Counted from the first letter of the stretch, positions 50,833 through 62,441 are shown. The stretch is 64,000 bases of DNA from Trissonchulus latispiculum (GCA_030248195.1 JASAND010010946.1:22871-86870), one strand, 5' to 3'. The notes: generated by a model not told the origin, from the sequence alone. Translations and numbers: made by a program.

Positions 50833-51921
50833 GGTCATATATAAGCGAATCTACACGGATTACGTTAAGCTCCCAAATGTTTGGTAGTTGGGCGTATAGG
50901 CCATAGGCATATATACGTTTTCCACAATTTGAATATATATAATATATGCAGCGCTTCATGCACATCCATGCCAGCTTTACTCATTCGTTAATTCTTTGAA
51001 ATTGAGAGCCAATAGCAACCGGAGCGCTTTGACAGATATTTTTCAGTAATTGTCCCTTTTTGTCGCTTGAAAGAGTACACACAGCACCAGAATTTTTCTC
51101 ATTTCAAAAATAAAGTGTGTGTTATTGCACTTTGTTCTGCAGGCCAGAAAACTTTTTTCATAACTTTAAGGTTTGAAACGCGTTTAAACCGTAAACAATA
51201 AATTCAGACCGTTGTTGATAATTTTCCGAATTTTCCAGGGAAATTTCTAACTACCAAATTTTTTCAAAAATTTCCAACTTAGCAGAAAAAACCAGTTTTC
51301 TTCGCAGGCTTCGAAAAAACAGAAAGACGTCATAAAAGAAAATTTTTCTCGTTCAACGCTGTTAGTTTGCCAGAAATAGACAGCAATATTTCCAAATTCT
51401 GCTGTTACAACGTTTTTGCTAATGAAATTATTAGAATTTCAAATTTGTGTAGCAATTCTGATGATTTTTAAAAAATTTCTAGAGAAGTGTATCTGAAGCT
51501 TAAACAAAAGAATTATAAAACATGAAGCTTAAAACGCTACTTTTTGAAGTCATGTAAGCACAACAATTTTAATAACCTTTTAGACATTTCACCATTAAAT
51601 TCTTGGATACACATTTCTAAATAGAGGTTTTTGTTTAGGTTTTTATGTTGTCACACAATTCTTGTTTCATGTTTATGTGTCAATTAACTTTCACTAGTTT
51701 GAGGCGACCGGCGGCGAAACTAATTTTGGTATATATTTTTGGGGGATTTTGTAAAAGTATTTTAAAAAACTGAATTCCACACTCCTCCACTGATGAGCCG
51801 CGGGTGTGAGAATTGAGTCTGGTAGAGGTCGCATGCACTACTCATATAGTTTGTGTTACGATATCTATGTATTGCCTAATAATTGTATTATTGGCAACAA
51901 TCATGTATGAACATTTTTATG

Positions 51922-52025
51922 TGTTTCATTCAATGCAGTATTACAAGATGCCCTATCAAAATAATTGATATAGCTCCGGAAATAGGTAACAGATAGCCGG
52001 GTATGTCCAAATACTTTTTCTTATT
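51922..52025. repeat. 104-bp perfect direct repeat, copy 1
   Basis: Identical over 104 bp to 52307-52410, with a period of 385 bp. The intervening segment includes a hairpin (ATAGGTAGTA...TACTACCTAT, about 52040-52082). The identity suggests a recent local duplication. Confidence 0.9.
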
Positions 52026-52306
52026 ATTTTTGTGTGACATAGGTAGTATTTGTAGAGTTCGTACTCTCGTACTACCTATTCCTCACACTAGCGCGGTTGC
52101 GCATTTTTATGTACATGTTTTTAACTCACGCGAACATTGATTTTTTACTTAGCTTGATAATAAACGTCTAAACTAGGAGTACCATACCCAATAACTGTTT
52201 TCGTTATATACATCTTATGTTTTCAACCTTTTTCTGGTTTAATTTTTGACTAAATTACCTTTTTACTAAGTCTATGTTTTACTACTAAGTCTAGTCCTTT
52301 TTACTA

Positions 52307-52410
52307 TGTTTCATTCAATGCAGTATTACAAGATGCCCTATCAAAATAATTGATATAGCTCCGGAAATAGGTAACAGATAGCCGGGTATGTCCAAATACT
52401 TTTTCTTATT
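52307..52410. repeat. 104-bp perfect direct repeat, copy 2
   Basis: Second copy of the sequence at 51922-52025. Confidence 0.9.
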
Positions 52411-52614
52411 TCTTGTAGTTCCCTCCGGTGACCAACCCTGGTTAAACCCAGATTAAACTTAATCAGTTCTAATAGCATAGTACCAGATTCCCCATTGGCC
52501 GAGTGGTGTGATCAAATATTAATCCGATAATATAAGTGTTGTAATCCCGAAAAATTGCGACAGCACTTTGCATCAAATTAAAAATCAGAGTTACAAGCTC
52601 TCGAGACATTTAAA

Positions 52615-52813
52615 GGCACATTTTTTCCAAAATCTTCCTGCTTCGCCGGAGATGTATTCATAAAAATTGCTATTTTTTAGCCTAAATCTAGGTATTTTTG
52701 AGAACGTTAGGAGTTTGTACCTGCAAAATACGCCAAAATTCCGATTTTTGGCTCGTTTTTGCAAAACAAACTCCCCCCAATCCCACCCCAAAAAATCCCT
52801 AAAAATACCATGA
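52615..52813 (-). mobile_element. CAGGGTA-type element relic
   Basis: Carries the CTTCGCCGGAGAT segment, GCAAAATACGCCAAAATTCC and AAAAATCCCTAAAAATACC, all in the order of the family's minus orientation. The ends are decayed (ACCATG instead of ACCCTG). Confidence 0.6.
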
Positions 52814-52987
52814 TATAATTTCTCTTTTAGGTAAATACAAAAAATTAAGCTTCATTTTAATCCTGAGAATTCCTATTTTTTCCTATTTTTTGACCAAAAT
52901 GTTCCTATTTATTCCTATTTTTTGGTGGTGAAATTCCTATTTTTATTCCTATTTTTTGGAAAAGCCCGCGCAACAGCCTTGTGCATG

Positions 52988-55429
52988 AGAAGAATACGCC
53001 TATTCCTCATACTGGAGATGGAATATTCATGAAGTAATCCAGGATGGGCTTCAGAGTTGGAAGTGGGTCGCAATTTCGTGATCCGCGGGTACCCGCAACC
53101 CGCGACCCACTGAGATTTCGTCCACCCACTTGACAGGGTTAGCTAACTCCGTCAGATTTCATCTTCGTTTTTGTTAGTTCTGAGGGTGGTATGCTATCGC
53201 AAAAGTGTTGGAACCTCGAGCGGTCAGTAAATTTTCTTGTGGTAAGTTCGTAAAGGCTCAGTTCATTCTTGTTTATATTTTACAGCTGAGCAGCAACTAC
53301 CGCAGGAGTGCTTATATAACACTGTCCACTCCTAACTTGGATATGATAGCAAACTGCCATTTCAGCAGATTATTTATATCATACACTTTCTTAGTACAAA
53401 TTTGAACTATGTCGAAATTTCAAGCTTGGCATTATAATTATTTATTGGAAGCAGCTCGCACTCTTTACGGAAAGATAGATATACAGGCTGTTGTATAAGC
53501 TGTCAGCAAAGTTTTCTGTTTGTCAATCGATGCAGAAGCATTAATGGGTTTGCGTGAGAACAAAATATTTATGCCAATGACTGTGTCCGGAAGTTATTGC
53601 TAAAATGCTTTTGTCTGAATATTCAAGACAGTACCGAAATATATAAATAATTTTATCATGAAAGCAATATTATAATGAATAAAGACATACAAACGTGCCA
53701 AAAGTAAGGGCCGAGTAGTTATAGTCCGAGCAGTAAGGTTCAAGAAAGGGTAGAGTAGAGTTAAAATTAACTCGATGCTTTTCAAGAAGGAGTTAAAAGA
53801 GTTAATTTTAACCCTGCGTTAGAGAGTTAAAAATGTTAACTCCGCATGGATTCATGAAAAGAGTTAAAATTAAGGGGGGGTCCATATTTTGGTCATTTTT
53901 TCGGCTTTTTCCGATCTCGCTGATTTCTACATATTTTATGGTCCAAACGGTATATATATTTTAACGAGTTTTTAAAATTAAAGTTGTAAGTCGTACGGTT
54001 GTCAAGTAATTTCGCCTCAAAGTTGAGGTCTCATGTGTTAAACATAGGAAACTTTAAAAGTTTCACTTTTTTGTGTAGTGCCAAAAAATCTCGAAACTGG
54101 GCAATGCTAACCAGCCTTGTCTGGTATCATTAGAAAGGCCTGGATAAGGTCTGTGATTTGTTAGAATTTTGATTTAGGTCTTTAAAATTTTTTAATCAAT
54201 TTTTGAATATTAAACATTTGACTCGATTTTAAAATGGCTTCAAATTTTAAATGTTCAACAATTAATTAAAAAATTTTAGAAGCCTAAATCAAAATAATTC
54301 CAAGAAATCACAAATCTCATCCAGGCCTTTCTAGTGATACCAAACGTGGCTTGATAGGGCCTTTTCCCGCTAGGCAAACCGTGCCGCTAGGCAAAGCATG
54401 AGTACCGCTAGGCAAACTGAAAGTACCGCTAGGCAAACTCTGAGTGCCGCTAGGCGGAGAGCTCTCTGCGGTATCTCTGCCGGCGCACAGCAGCGAAAAT
54501 GTGAAATTTTGTAAATCACAACTAGATTGTTTTGAACACGGATTTCTCTCAACTCATGCAATCAATTAAAAAACGGCTTTACACACGTATTTTTGAGACA
54601 ATTGCCGAGGGCTATTTTTCATGGTTTTCCATTTCGACTTTCAGTTTGAGAGAATTAAGCTTCCAAATTTGAAAATTTTGTCGAAAATCGGACAAAGTTT
54701 ACGTTTTTCTCAAAATCTTGAGCTTCTTTACTCGTTAACCAATTTCAGAAAAAATAGCCCTCGGGAAGACGTTTCTTTTGAAGTCTGAACTGGTCGCTTT
54801 TCGTTTGCTTTCCCACACTTCGAGAAATCCACGTTCAAAAATTGTTTTCATGTTATTACAAGTAGTTGTTCAAATATGTTGTTCAAGCCGAAGAATTGAA
54901 ATGAGACAGCTATACTGTACCTAGTTGTAACAAGCACATTCTAAGCTTTAAAATGATATAAAAATTATTGTTGAAGTCCAAAAATTGAGCAAATTACAGT
55001 TTCAAAATTTGCTGCAAATACCCGAACCAGCACCTTAAAATATCGACTTTGGAAAGCTGTAACAGAGGTCACAAAAATCCTTTTCCGAAAACAGACGGTT
55101 TCCTCCCAGTTTCATACGCTTTGAGAAATACGTTCAATAGGTTTTTGTGTAAGGATGCAGTAGTTACGTATCATAAAATTAAAGTTTGGATTCTCGTTTC
55201 AGTTACACACGTTCTCACATTGAAAATGGTTACCTGACCTATGTTTTAGCGCAACTACAAGAACAGCATCTTCAGCCATGAAATCTACATTACGTAGCAA
55301 CCTTCCTTTTTGGAACACTCAGAAACTTAGAAGTAATTTACTGCACAAAATTAGATAAATTTTTTGAATTTTTTGCAACTTTGCTGAGGCGGCTTTAGGT
55401 AAAATACGTCGGACTGTTGACCGTCGGAC
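52988..55429. other. Non-coding stretch with short repeats
   Basis: No gene seen. It holds a GTGGGTCGC...GCGACCCAC palindrome (53063-53110), a cluster of GAGTTAAAATTAA inverted motifs (53745-53872), and the 22-bp tandem array below. 54899-54941 is an inverted match to a segment near 45055-45105. Confidence 0.45.
54367..54458. repeat. ~22-bp tandem array (CCGCTAGGCAAAC), five copies
   Basis: CCGCTAGGCAAA recurs at 54367, 54384, 54405, 54426 and (degenerate) 54448, with variable linkers such as TGAAAGTA. Confidence 0.8.
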
Positions 55430-56360
55430 CGTGGAATATCGGGTACTGAGATCTTAGCTTCCTTCCAGCCATGTGCAGCCGTCGCGTTTATGTGCCCGAC
55501 ACCCTTTTTTCACAACTACCAGCATAATTAATTAAAAATTTCTACTGACTGCTAGGCCCAAGCTTTAAAGCTGCCATTGGCCAATATGATTTCGCACATA
55601 TGCCCCTACCTGCAGAAAAGTACTAGACGTATGTATCTTATCTGCATCTAAGGGAATTACTCTTCAAAGTTGCAGTTTCGGCAAAAATTTAAAAAATTTT
55701 GGCTAAAGAACGGAAAATGTTTTCAACCTCGCTGAGTTAAAATAAAACAAACCTTTAGTAGCCCCACCCCCTTAAGGAGGGGCTACTAAACTCGACTTGC
55801 CCCGACTTTGTCCGATTGGCCTACTTTTTGGCGAAGATATAGAGCATGGGTGTTGTCAAAAAATATCGGGTACTGAGATCTTAGCTGTCTTCCAGCCATG
55901 TGCAGCCGTCGCGTTTATGTGCCCGACCCCCCCCCCCCTTTCAGTACTACCAACATAATTAAAAATCTCTGCTGGCAGCAAGACCCTAGTTTCAAGGTTG
56001 CCATTTGCCAATGATTTGGCACGTGTGCCCCTATCTGCAAAAAATCCTAGACGTCTCTATCTTATCTTATCTGCATCTAAGGGAATTACTCTTCAAAGTT
56101 GAAGTTTCGGCAAATATTTAAAAATTTTTGGCTAAAGAAAGGAAAATTTTATTATTGGTGCTAGCTATAACCTATAGGAGAACTCATTTGAGCCTTGCCA
56201 AAATCGCATTTTTTGGGCAGTGGTACCACAGAAATCGAAAAATCCGACAGACTGAAAATGGCGGTTTCGGCAATTTTTGAAAATTAAAGTTGACATAAAA
56301 TTTTTTCACGCGGCTGAATTTCTTGCCATTTTGCACAAATGAGTACTCCTATATATACGG
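55430..56360 (+). repeat. Two tandem TTAA-type foldback family members
   Basis: A 5'-incomplete member ends TAGTAGCCCCACCCCC-TTAA (55772-55775). The same TTAA opens the next member (TTAAGGAGGGGCTACTAAACTC), which runs to about 56360. Both carry the GCAGCCGTCGCGTTTATGTG and CATCTAAGGGAATTAC markers. Confidence 0.75.
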
Positions 56361-56394
56361 CTTCTGTATACGGTTATGTTTAAGTGTTACTGGG

Positions 56395-56605
56395 TTTTGA
56401 TTCATCCCTGAATCAAAACTTAGTTTTGATTTTAGCCTTGAATCAAAACTAGGATTTGATTTTTGATAAATTTCCCTTCGCGTTTTGATTTTTGATTTCA
56501 TTTTTGATTTTTTCAGTCTGAGGATTGATTTCTGATTTGATTTTTGATATAATCAAACCCCAAAATTGGTTTTGCTTCAAGTTTTGGTTATTGATTTATC
56601 AAAAC
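56395..56605. repeat. TTTGATT-rich repeat bounded by AGTGTT/AACACT
   Basis: Degenerate repeats of GAATCAAAACTTAG and TTTTTGATTT between AGTGTTACTGGGTTTTGAT and (inverted) ATCAAAACAACACT. Possibly a miniature element; I found no matching flanks. Confidence 0.5.
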
Positions 56606-57333
56606 AACACTATGCGCTAGACGACTGCACTTCGGCTCCTGTGCTATGCCTGACGTCCTCTCGAGAGGTTCCCCAGGCTCTTGGCCTGCCTCTGGGATGT
56701 GAGCCGACTTTACTGATCCAGCCGCATTGATCTTTCCCACGACGGTCCAGGAAAAAGAAGTAGAAGATTGCAATTCATTCAACAGAGAAAGCTTGGAATT
56801 TTCACTTTGGAAACGAAAACTTGCTTGAAATCGAATTTTAAAATAGTGGATATTCAAATATGAAAAATATCCGGTGCGGTGCTCATCACTATTTGCAGCC
56901 GACAGAGGATTTACTTTGTCGGAGCACATTTTTGTTTTTGTGATAATGTTGTTCTTAGATGGAATCCCAGATTCCAAATTTCTACAGTTTATTTTGACTG
57001 TAAGAAATTTTGAAAAAAGTTGTTTATGCAGGGGAGGGTGAGAAGAAATTTTTGGTTTTTAGTAAAAATTGAGCCAAACTTTACGTTTACTTAGGTTGTC
57101 TGGAGGAACTCAAATCTAGAAAGTTCTGAAAAATTCCTCATTTTAATCTTCAGCACGTTGAGGTGATGTTTCAAAAATTACCCTGTTTTGGCTAAAGTTT
57201 TTTGCTCTCGGGAAATTGAGGGGTACAAAATCCCGGACCGAATTTGTGTGTCTATACATTATTGCACTGTTTTAGGATTGAAACATTTTCGTAGTGCATT
57301 CAGTATTACCGAACGTTGCTCTACCAAATTCTT
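56606..57333. other. Upstream region of YEATS4
   Basis: No clear gene. A minus-strand open frame of 129 codons at 56588-56977 has no recognisable domain and I do not call it. It presumably contains the promoter and 5' UTR of the downstream gene. Confidence 0.4.
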
Positions 57334-57381
57334 ATGGGTCAGAACAGTGATGACATTTCCGTTGAAGGCGGTCGCGTGAAG
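57334..57381 (+). CDS. YEATS4: YEATS4/GAS41, exon 1
   Basis: Start of a chromatin reader that belongs, in known animals, to the TIP60/SRCAP-type complexes and binds acylated histone H3. The ATG at 57334 gives 16 residues, MGQNSDDISVEGGRVK, ending at donor AAG|GTAATG. GGRVK is the conserved tail just before the YEATS domain, and the frame continues exactly into exon 2. Four exons are visible. The 3' part of the gene (end of the YEATS domain and the coiled coil) is not. Confidence 0.8.
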
Positions 57382-57819
57382 GTAATGATTATTGTTTCGA
57401 TAGAATGGCTGTTTCTGCCAGCTCTTCTGGGTTGTATTTAATTGTAATCTACCTATGGATATGGAATATGGATGCTAGTTGGTATGGCTGTTTGGTTGAA
57501 CTAGTTTGTTGTTTGTCAGGTTTGCCAGAAGCAGAACTGTGTAAAATCGGATTTATTGGACGAAAGTGGTCAGACAAAAATGGCATTTTCAAAACCCTGC
57601 TTTCTCGGAGAACATGCCTGATTGAAAACAAACAGAATATAGCAATATAGCAGAAAATCCAGGCCTAATATAGCGGCGAAACCCTCCTTTGTCAAAGCTG
57701 ACTGGGAAGGCTTTGGCTAAGCCGTGGATGATTCCCTCACAGATTCCAACTTTTTTGGTCTGGATTCCGTGCTTGATTCCAACCAGGCATTGGTTACTGC
57801 TATATCAACTGCTGCCAAA

Positions 57820-59110
57820 GTCCATATCCATATGGGCGGAGAAGTGGTCCTAAACCTTGGTGGAGTGAAGAAGTAGAAGCTGCGGTCAGGAGAAGAAGAG
57901 AAGCCAGAAGAATTGCCGCCCTCTCAGATTCTAATAGAGCGGAAAGGATTCGAATATCGAAGGAAACGAATGAATTGATCAAAAAATCTAAAACAAAGTG
58001 GTGGCAAGAACATGCCTCCAGCCTGTCTGCCCCCAGTAACACATCTAAAATCTGGGCAACCATTGGAGCTATGGATGGACGGTATTCCAAGTCTTTTTCG
58101 CCAGTTTTTTTTGGGGGGGAGAGAGTTTGTTTGCAAAAATGAGCTAAAAATTGGTATTTTTGGCTTATTTTACACGTAGAAAGGCAAAAAGTTCTCAAGC
58201 ATGCCAGGATTTAAGCTTAAAATAGCCATTTTTACGAAAAAATCGGCGAAGCCGGAAAATTTTTGAAAATTTGCCTATTTTTGACAAAACTTTGGACCCC
58301 CAAAAATTCCGGGGGGCAGCAAAAATCCCGGGAGGGGACGATTTCGGGGGAAGGCATTTTCGGGGGGTCCCCCCGCCCACCCCCGGTAATACCCTGCACC
58401 ACCTCACTCCAATAGAAAGAAAAGCTGTCCTTCATCTGGCCAACCTGAGCTTGAAGAGCATGAAGATTCCGACTGATTGAAAAACGGCGGTCATAATCCC
58501 CAAGGATCCATCCAGCCCGGCAACGTACCGTCCGATCAGTCTTACCAGTTGTTTGGCCAAAGTGGTGGAACGGGCGGTCAAAAACCGCCTTTCCTTCCTG
58601 CTAGAATCCACTGATGCACTAAAGCCTGTCCAGGCGGGTTTCCGCTCCGACCACTCAACCGAGGACCAGATTCTCAGAATAGTTCAGGATGTGCTGACGG
58701 ATTTCATCAAAGGCCCCCAAGGAGAACAGTCATGGTTCTGGTAGGTTTTGCCAGGGCCTTCGATACGAAGGCTAAGACTCAAGAGTCAAAAAAGTATCTT
58801 AACATTGGTCGCTCTGTCAGGCAAGGCCTGGGGCATGCAGAAAGAAAATCTACGAACTGTCTACCTGGCCTATGTCAGGTCTCTTCTGGACTATGGGCTG
58901 GGAGCCTGGGGCCCATCTGTCGCTAATTCTAATTTACAACCTTTGGAAGTTGCCAATAGCAGAGCTGCGAGAATCATAGCCGAATGCGCTAGGACAGCCC
59001 CTACAGACGGAGTTCTTCTGGAGGCGGATCTGCTACCTATCGATCTGGTCAGGGATCAGAAGCTGGCCACATCCTATTTCAAGTCAAAAACTGCCTCCGA
59101 AACATAACAA
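57820..59110 (+). pseudogene. I-like LINE relic in YEATS4 intron 1
   Basis: A plus-strand linker between endonuclease and RT (KPWWSEEVEAAVRRRREARR, ~57855-57915), then RT blocks AVIIPKDPSSPATYRPISLT, AGFRSDHSTEDQILRIVQDV and a truncated FARAFDT. An internal deletion joins this to the connection region (YLAYVRSLLDYGLGAWGPSV). Several frameshifts and stops; the copy is dead. Confidence 0.8.
58084..58396. mobile_element. CAGGGTA-type element, 5' end decayed, inside the LINE relic
   Basis: The right end TAATACCCTG and the interior segment GGCGAAGCCGGAAAATTTTT with G runs match 21220-21558. The left terminus is not recognisable. Confidence 0.65.
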
Positions 59111-59164
59111 TCCTAGAATAGCAACCGCAGACCGGAAACAACGATGTAGGTTGGAGTCGGTCAA

Positions 59165-59304
59165 CTCCTGGGGCCGATGTTATCAACGCCCAAACCCTGG
59201 TTATGTCGCTATCCCGGGTTAAGTTCATGTGTTGAAGATAGCTAAGTAAACCCGGGTTAGCGACTTAACCCGGGTTTGGTCGTTGATAACATCGGTCCCA
59301 GGAG
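59165..59304. mobile_element. 140-bp palindromic miniature element
   Basis: CTCCTGGGGCCGATGTTATC...and its inverse ...GATAACATCGGTCCCAGGAG form arms of more than 40 bp. The middle repeats TAACCCGGGTTA. No flanking duplication is obvious. Confidence 0.8.
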
Positions 59305-59594
59305 GGATGCTGCAGAGAAAATACCAATTGTTCAAGAAATCAGCAATTTGCAATGGAGCCTTCGACTGCTGCGGCCCAAATACCACCGTGGCAGGAAATG
59401 ATCCGCCCCATCATTGCTGACGAGTCCGAACTGAAGAAGCGGATGAAAAGTTTTTGAAAGTTTTCTAGTGATAGCGCATCTTTGCAAATTTTAAGGGACG
59501 TATAATATCCCTAAATGTGTAACTTTACTGCCAGATATTTATCTCGCTGGTTGTGTTATGGTAACTGTTCTGGATGAAAAAATTGATTTTGCAG

Positions 59595-59714
59595 AATGTT
59601 AGCATTGTGAAGGGAATTGTCTATGGAAACATTGCGCGCTATTTTGGAAAGAAGCGTGAAGAAGACGGACATACTCATCAGTGGACCATTTACGTGAAGC
59701 CCTATGTAAATGAG
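59595..59714 (+). CDS. YEATS4: YEATS4/GAS41, exon 2 (YEATS domain core)
   Basis: Acceptor TTTTGCAG, donor GAG|GTATAC. It encodes 40 residues including [20 protein letters not shown] and [13 protein letters not shown], the most conserved part of GAS41. HTHQW supplies the start of the acyl-lysine pocket (H, W). The phase is 0 at both ends. Confidence 0.93.
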
Positions 59715-60120
59715 GTATACGACTGATATCATGTGTGGTAGATCAGGATATTGTGTGGGAGAGGTGTGGAGTAGTATATAACTATGGTCATGGTGCATGT
59801 TGTTTCAAGGTCTGGAGAACGATTCAGTTAAATATTGGTGCTTTTAATTTTGTTTACACTTTGTATCAATCTCTATTCTCTCTTGAATAGAGGCAACCTT
59901 TTAATTTGGATATGCCCATTGTTGTGGAGAATGAGCTCAAGATCTGCTTGTCGTTACAGCAGGGTTTAACTGGTGGATTTATGCCAGTTGCAAATGAATC
60001 CGACAAATTTCAACGAAAGTTTATTGATATTTTACCGAAAGTTTAATTATCCTACTGAAGGTTTTGCTATAAAACGTTTCCCCTTTGTTACCCCAAAACG
60101 GGTGACGGCCCCGGCCTCCC

Positions 60121-61342
60121 TTAAGGGGGGGCTACTAAAATCGACTTGCCCCGACTTTGTCCGATTGGCCTACTTTTTGGCGAAGATATACGTAGAGCAT
60201 GGGTGTTGTCAAAAAATATCGGGTACTGAGATCTGAGCTGCCTTCCTGCCATGTGCAGCCGTCGCGTTTATGTGCCCGACCCCTTTTTTCACAACTACCA
60301 GCATAATTAATTAAAAATTTCTACTGACTGCCATTTGCCAATATGATCTGGCACGTGTGCCCCTACCTGCAGAAAAATACTAGACGTCTGTATCTTATCG
60401 GCATCTAAGGGAATTACTCTTTAAAGTTGCAGTTTCTGCAAAAATTTAAAAATTTTGGCTAAAGAACGGAAAATTTTATTACTGGTGTGAACCATAAGGC
60501 TGTAATTTGGCATAAAAGGAGGCCCTATAGGAATACTCATTTGTGCCAAATGGCAAGAAATTCTGCCGCGTGAAAAAGTTTTTATGCCAACTTTAATCTT
60601 CAAAAATTGCCGAAACCGCCATTTTCTGTCTGTCGGATCCTGTGTAGAGCCTTTCTGCAGCCATAGAAGTCGCAAACCTTCACTAATCGAGCTGAAATCT
60701 TTTGTGGGTGTGTTTTCAAATTAGCTGAGTTAAAATATCTCAAAAAATTTTTATTTCAAAAAATTTGATTTTTTCGATTTCTGGGGTACCATTGCCCAAA
60801 AAAGGCGTTTTTCGCAATTTTTGAAGATTAAAGTTGACATAAAAATTTGTTCACGTGGCAGAATTTCTTGCCATTTGGCACAAATGAGTACTCCTACAGG
60901 GCCTCCTTTTATGCCAAATAACAGCCTTATAGCTCGCACCAGTAATAAAATCTTCCTTTCGTTAGCCAAAATTTTTTAAATTTTTGCCGAAACTTCAACT
61001 TTGAAGAGTAATTCCCTTAGATGCGGATAAGATAGAGACGTCTAGTATTATTCTGCAGATAGAGGCGCACGTGCCAAATCGTATTGGCCTATGGCAGCTT
61101 TAAAGCTTGGGCCTAGCAGTCAGTAGAAATTTTTAATCAATTCTTTCTTTCTTTCTTTCTTTCTATGCTGGTAGTTGTAAAAAAGGGGGTCGGGCACATA
61201 AATGCGACGACTGCACATGGCTGGTAGGCAGCTAAGATCTCAGTACCTGTTATTTTTTTGACCACACCCATGCTCTATATCCTCGCCAAAAAGTAGGCCA
61301 ATCGGACAAAGTCGGGGCAAACCTTTTGTAGCCCCCCCTTAA
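60121..61342. mobile_element. Complete TTAA-flanked foldback element
   Basis: TTAAGGGGGGGCTACTAAAA at the left and its inverse ending ...TAGCCCCCCCTTAA at the right. The arms of about 590 bp are near reverse complements of each other. TTAA at both outer edges fits piggyBac-type or related target duplication. No transposase. This is the most complete copy; partial ones lie at 27247, 37925, 39574 and 55430. Confidence 0.78.
61140..61165. repeat. (TTCT)n microsatellite
   Basis: Six TTCT units within the right arm of the foldback element. Confidence 0.9.
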
Positions 61343-61494
61343 TACTCTGATCGGCCTTGAATCACTTCGTCTTGTAAAGCACGTAAGTTGTCTATACAGC
61401 TGCTTTGATCCGAATTATGTATTTTAGCCTCAGGTGGGCTTAAAATCCATGAGTCGATATCCTGCTCTAACGACTGACGTTTGACTGTTTTTAG

Positions 61495-61561
61495 GATATG
61501 TCCAGGTACATCAAGAAGATTCACTTCAAGCTGCATGACAGCTATGCTAATCCTAACCGTA
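61495..61561 (+). CDS. YEATS4: YEATS4/GAS41, exon 3
   Basis: Acceptor GTTTTTAG, donor A|GTAAGT. It encodes DMSRYIKKIHFKLHDSYANP then NR and ends in phase 1. It matches the conserved NEDMS-YVKKI-FKLH-SY-NP segment of the YEATS domain. Confidence 0.93.
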
Positions 61562-61713
61562 GTAAGTTTCCTGAAAATTAAATGAGAATTCGTGATAAGT
61601 TTGAGTGTTAGAAGACTAATTACGTAGTTAGATTAGTTAGATTATATACGTGGTTAGTTATTTTATGACAAAGTGTTTAAAATTTCATTTCATTTAAGTT
61701 TTGCTGCATAGTG

Positions 61714-62353
61714 TAGTCGGGGGGACATGACGGAAAAGAAGGAGAAAACATGGTTATCTACTCTCCAACTATAGCGGCTGCAGCTGCCTAGTACAGGTCA
61801 GGATCACATCCGTATCCACAAGGTACGATACGTATCCGTCCGTGTCATGCTAGGTTTCATAAGTTTCAATGGTAAAAATGAAAATTTTCAAAAATCTTAA
61901 AAAATGATGGAATATTGCTAACACTACTAATTATTTCTAGCGATATTCTGCATATGGCCAGTTCCCAGCAGGTTTCTTACCCAAACAGCTTAGACACGGC
62001 GGATTTGGCATTTTAACCAACAAATAGGTTTTTCAGCTTGCTAAGCGTGCCTAGGTATAGTTTCGCACGCTGAAAACAGCTGAAACAGTGTTTTTAAAGC
62101 ACCCTAAATGGTTGGCTCATAGAATTCCGTGCCATGTTTTTCCCCGCACCATGTTTTTCCCCGATTTGTGGGTAAAAAACATGGACTAATCCTGTTACGG
62201 CCAAGGCTGAGTGAGGTATAAGAGAAGTTTGAAAATATGCAATTGGATAGGTATTTGCTCACGGTACATAACGGTGTACTCAAACTGATCCAAATCCAAA
62301 CGAAGGAAAAGTTGGAGGCTTGCTTCCCTATTCATGTTCCCATCCTGTGACTA
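61714..62353. mobile_element. TA-flanked element D with CGGGGAAAAACATGG motifs
   Basis: TAGTCGGGGGGACATG...TGTGACTA, in YEATS4 intron 3. Homologous to element C in reverse orientation. Paired CATGTTTTTCCCC motifs occur at 62133-62162 and an inverted one at about 62170. The left flank is TG rather than TA. Confidence 0.72.
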
Positions 62354-62441
62354 TAGTTTGTATGTGAAATCTTGATACCTTTAATTTATTTTACTCCTGA
62401 ATTATTTAGCATAGCTACTGGACGAGTGTTCATGATTTTAG

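Larger units (their letters stand above)
50277..52981. mobile_element. hAT-like 2.7-kb element with TTCCTATTTT arms
   Basis: Ends CAGGCCTGTTGCGG and (inverted) CAAGGCTGTTGCGC, flanked by TGCATG (50271-50276 and 52982-52987). With one base shift the flanks read as 8-mers matching 7 of 8. Both subterminal regions carry repeated TTCCTATTTTTT motifs. It contains a foldback (50646-50832) and a 104-bp perfect direct repeat. No transposase. Confidence 0.65.
57382..59594 (+). other. YEATS4 intron 1, filled with transposon relics
   Basis: Contains a decayed LINE, a CAGGGTA-type element and a 140-bp palindromic element (listed separately). No exon seen. Confidence 0.6.
59715..61494 (+). other. YEATS4 intron 2 with foldback element
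   Basis: Mostly the 1.2-kb TTAA foldback element plus short unique sequence. No exon seen. Confidence 0.6.

Noticed and set aside
56588..56977. 129-codon minus-strand ORF upstream of YEATS4
   Set aside because: Low-complexity, no recognisable domain or splice context; overlaps the end of a repeat.
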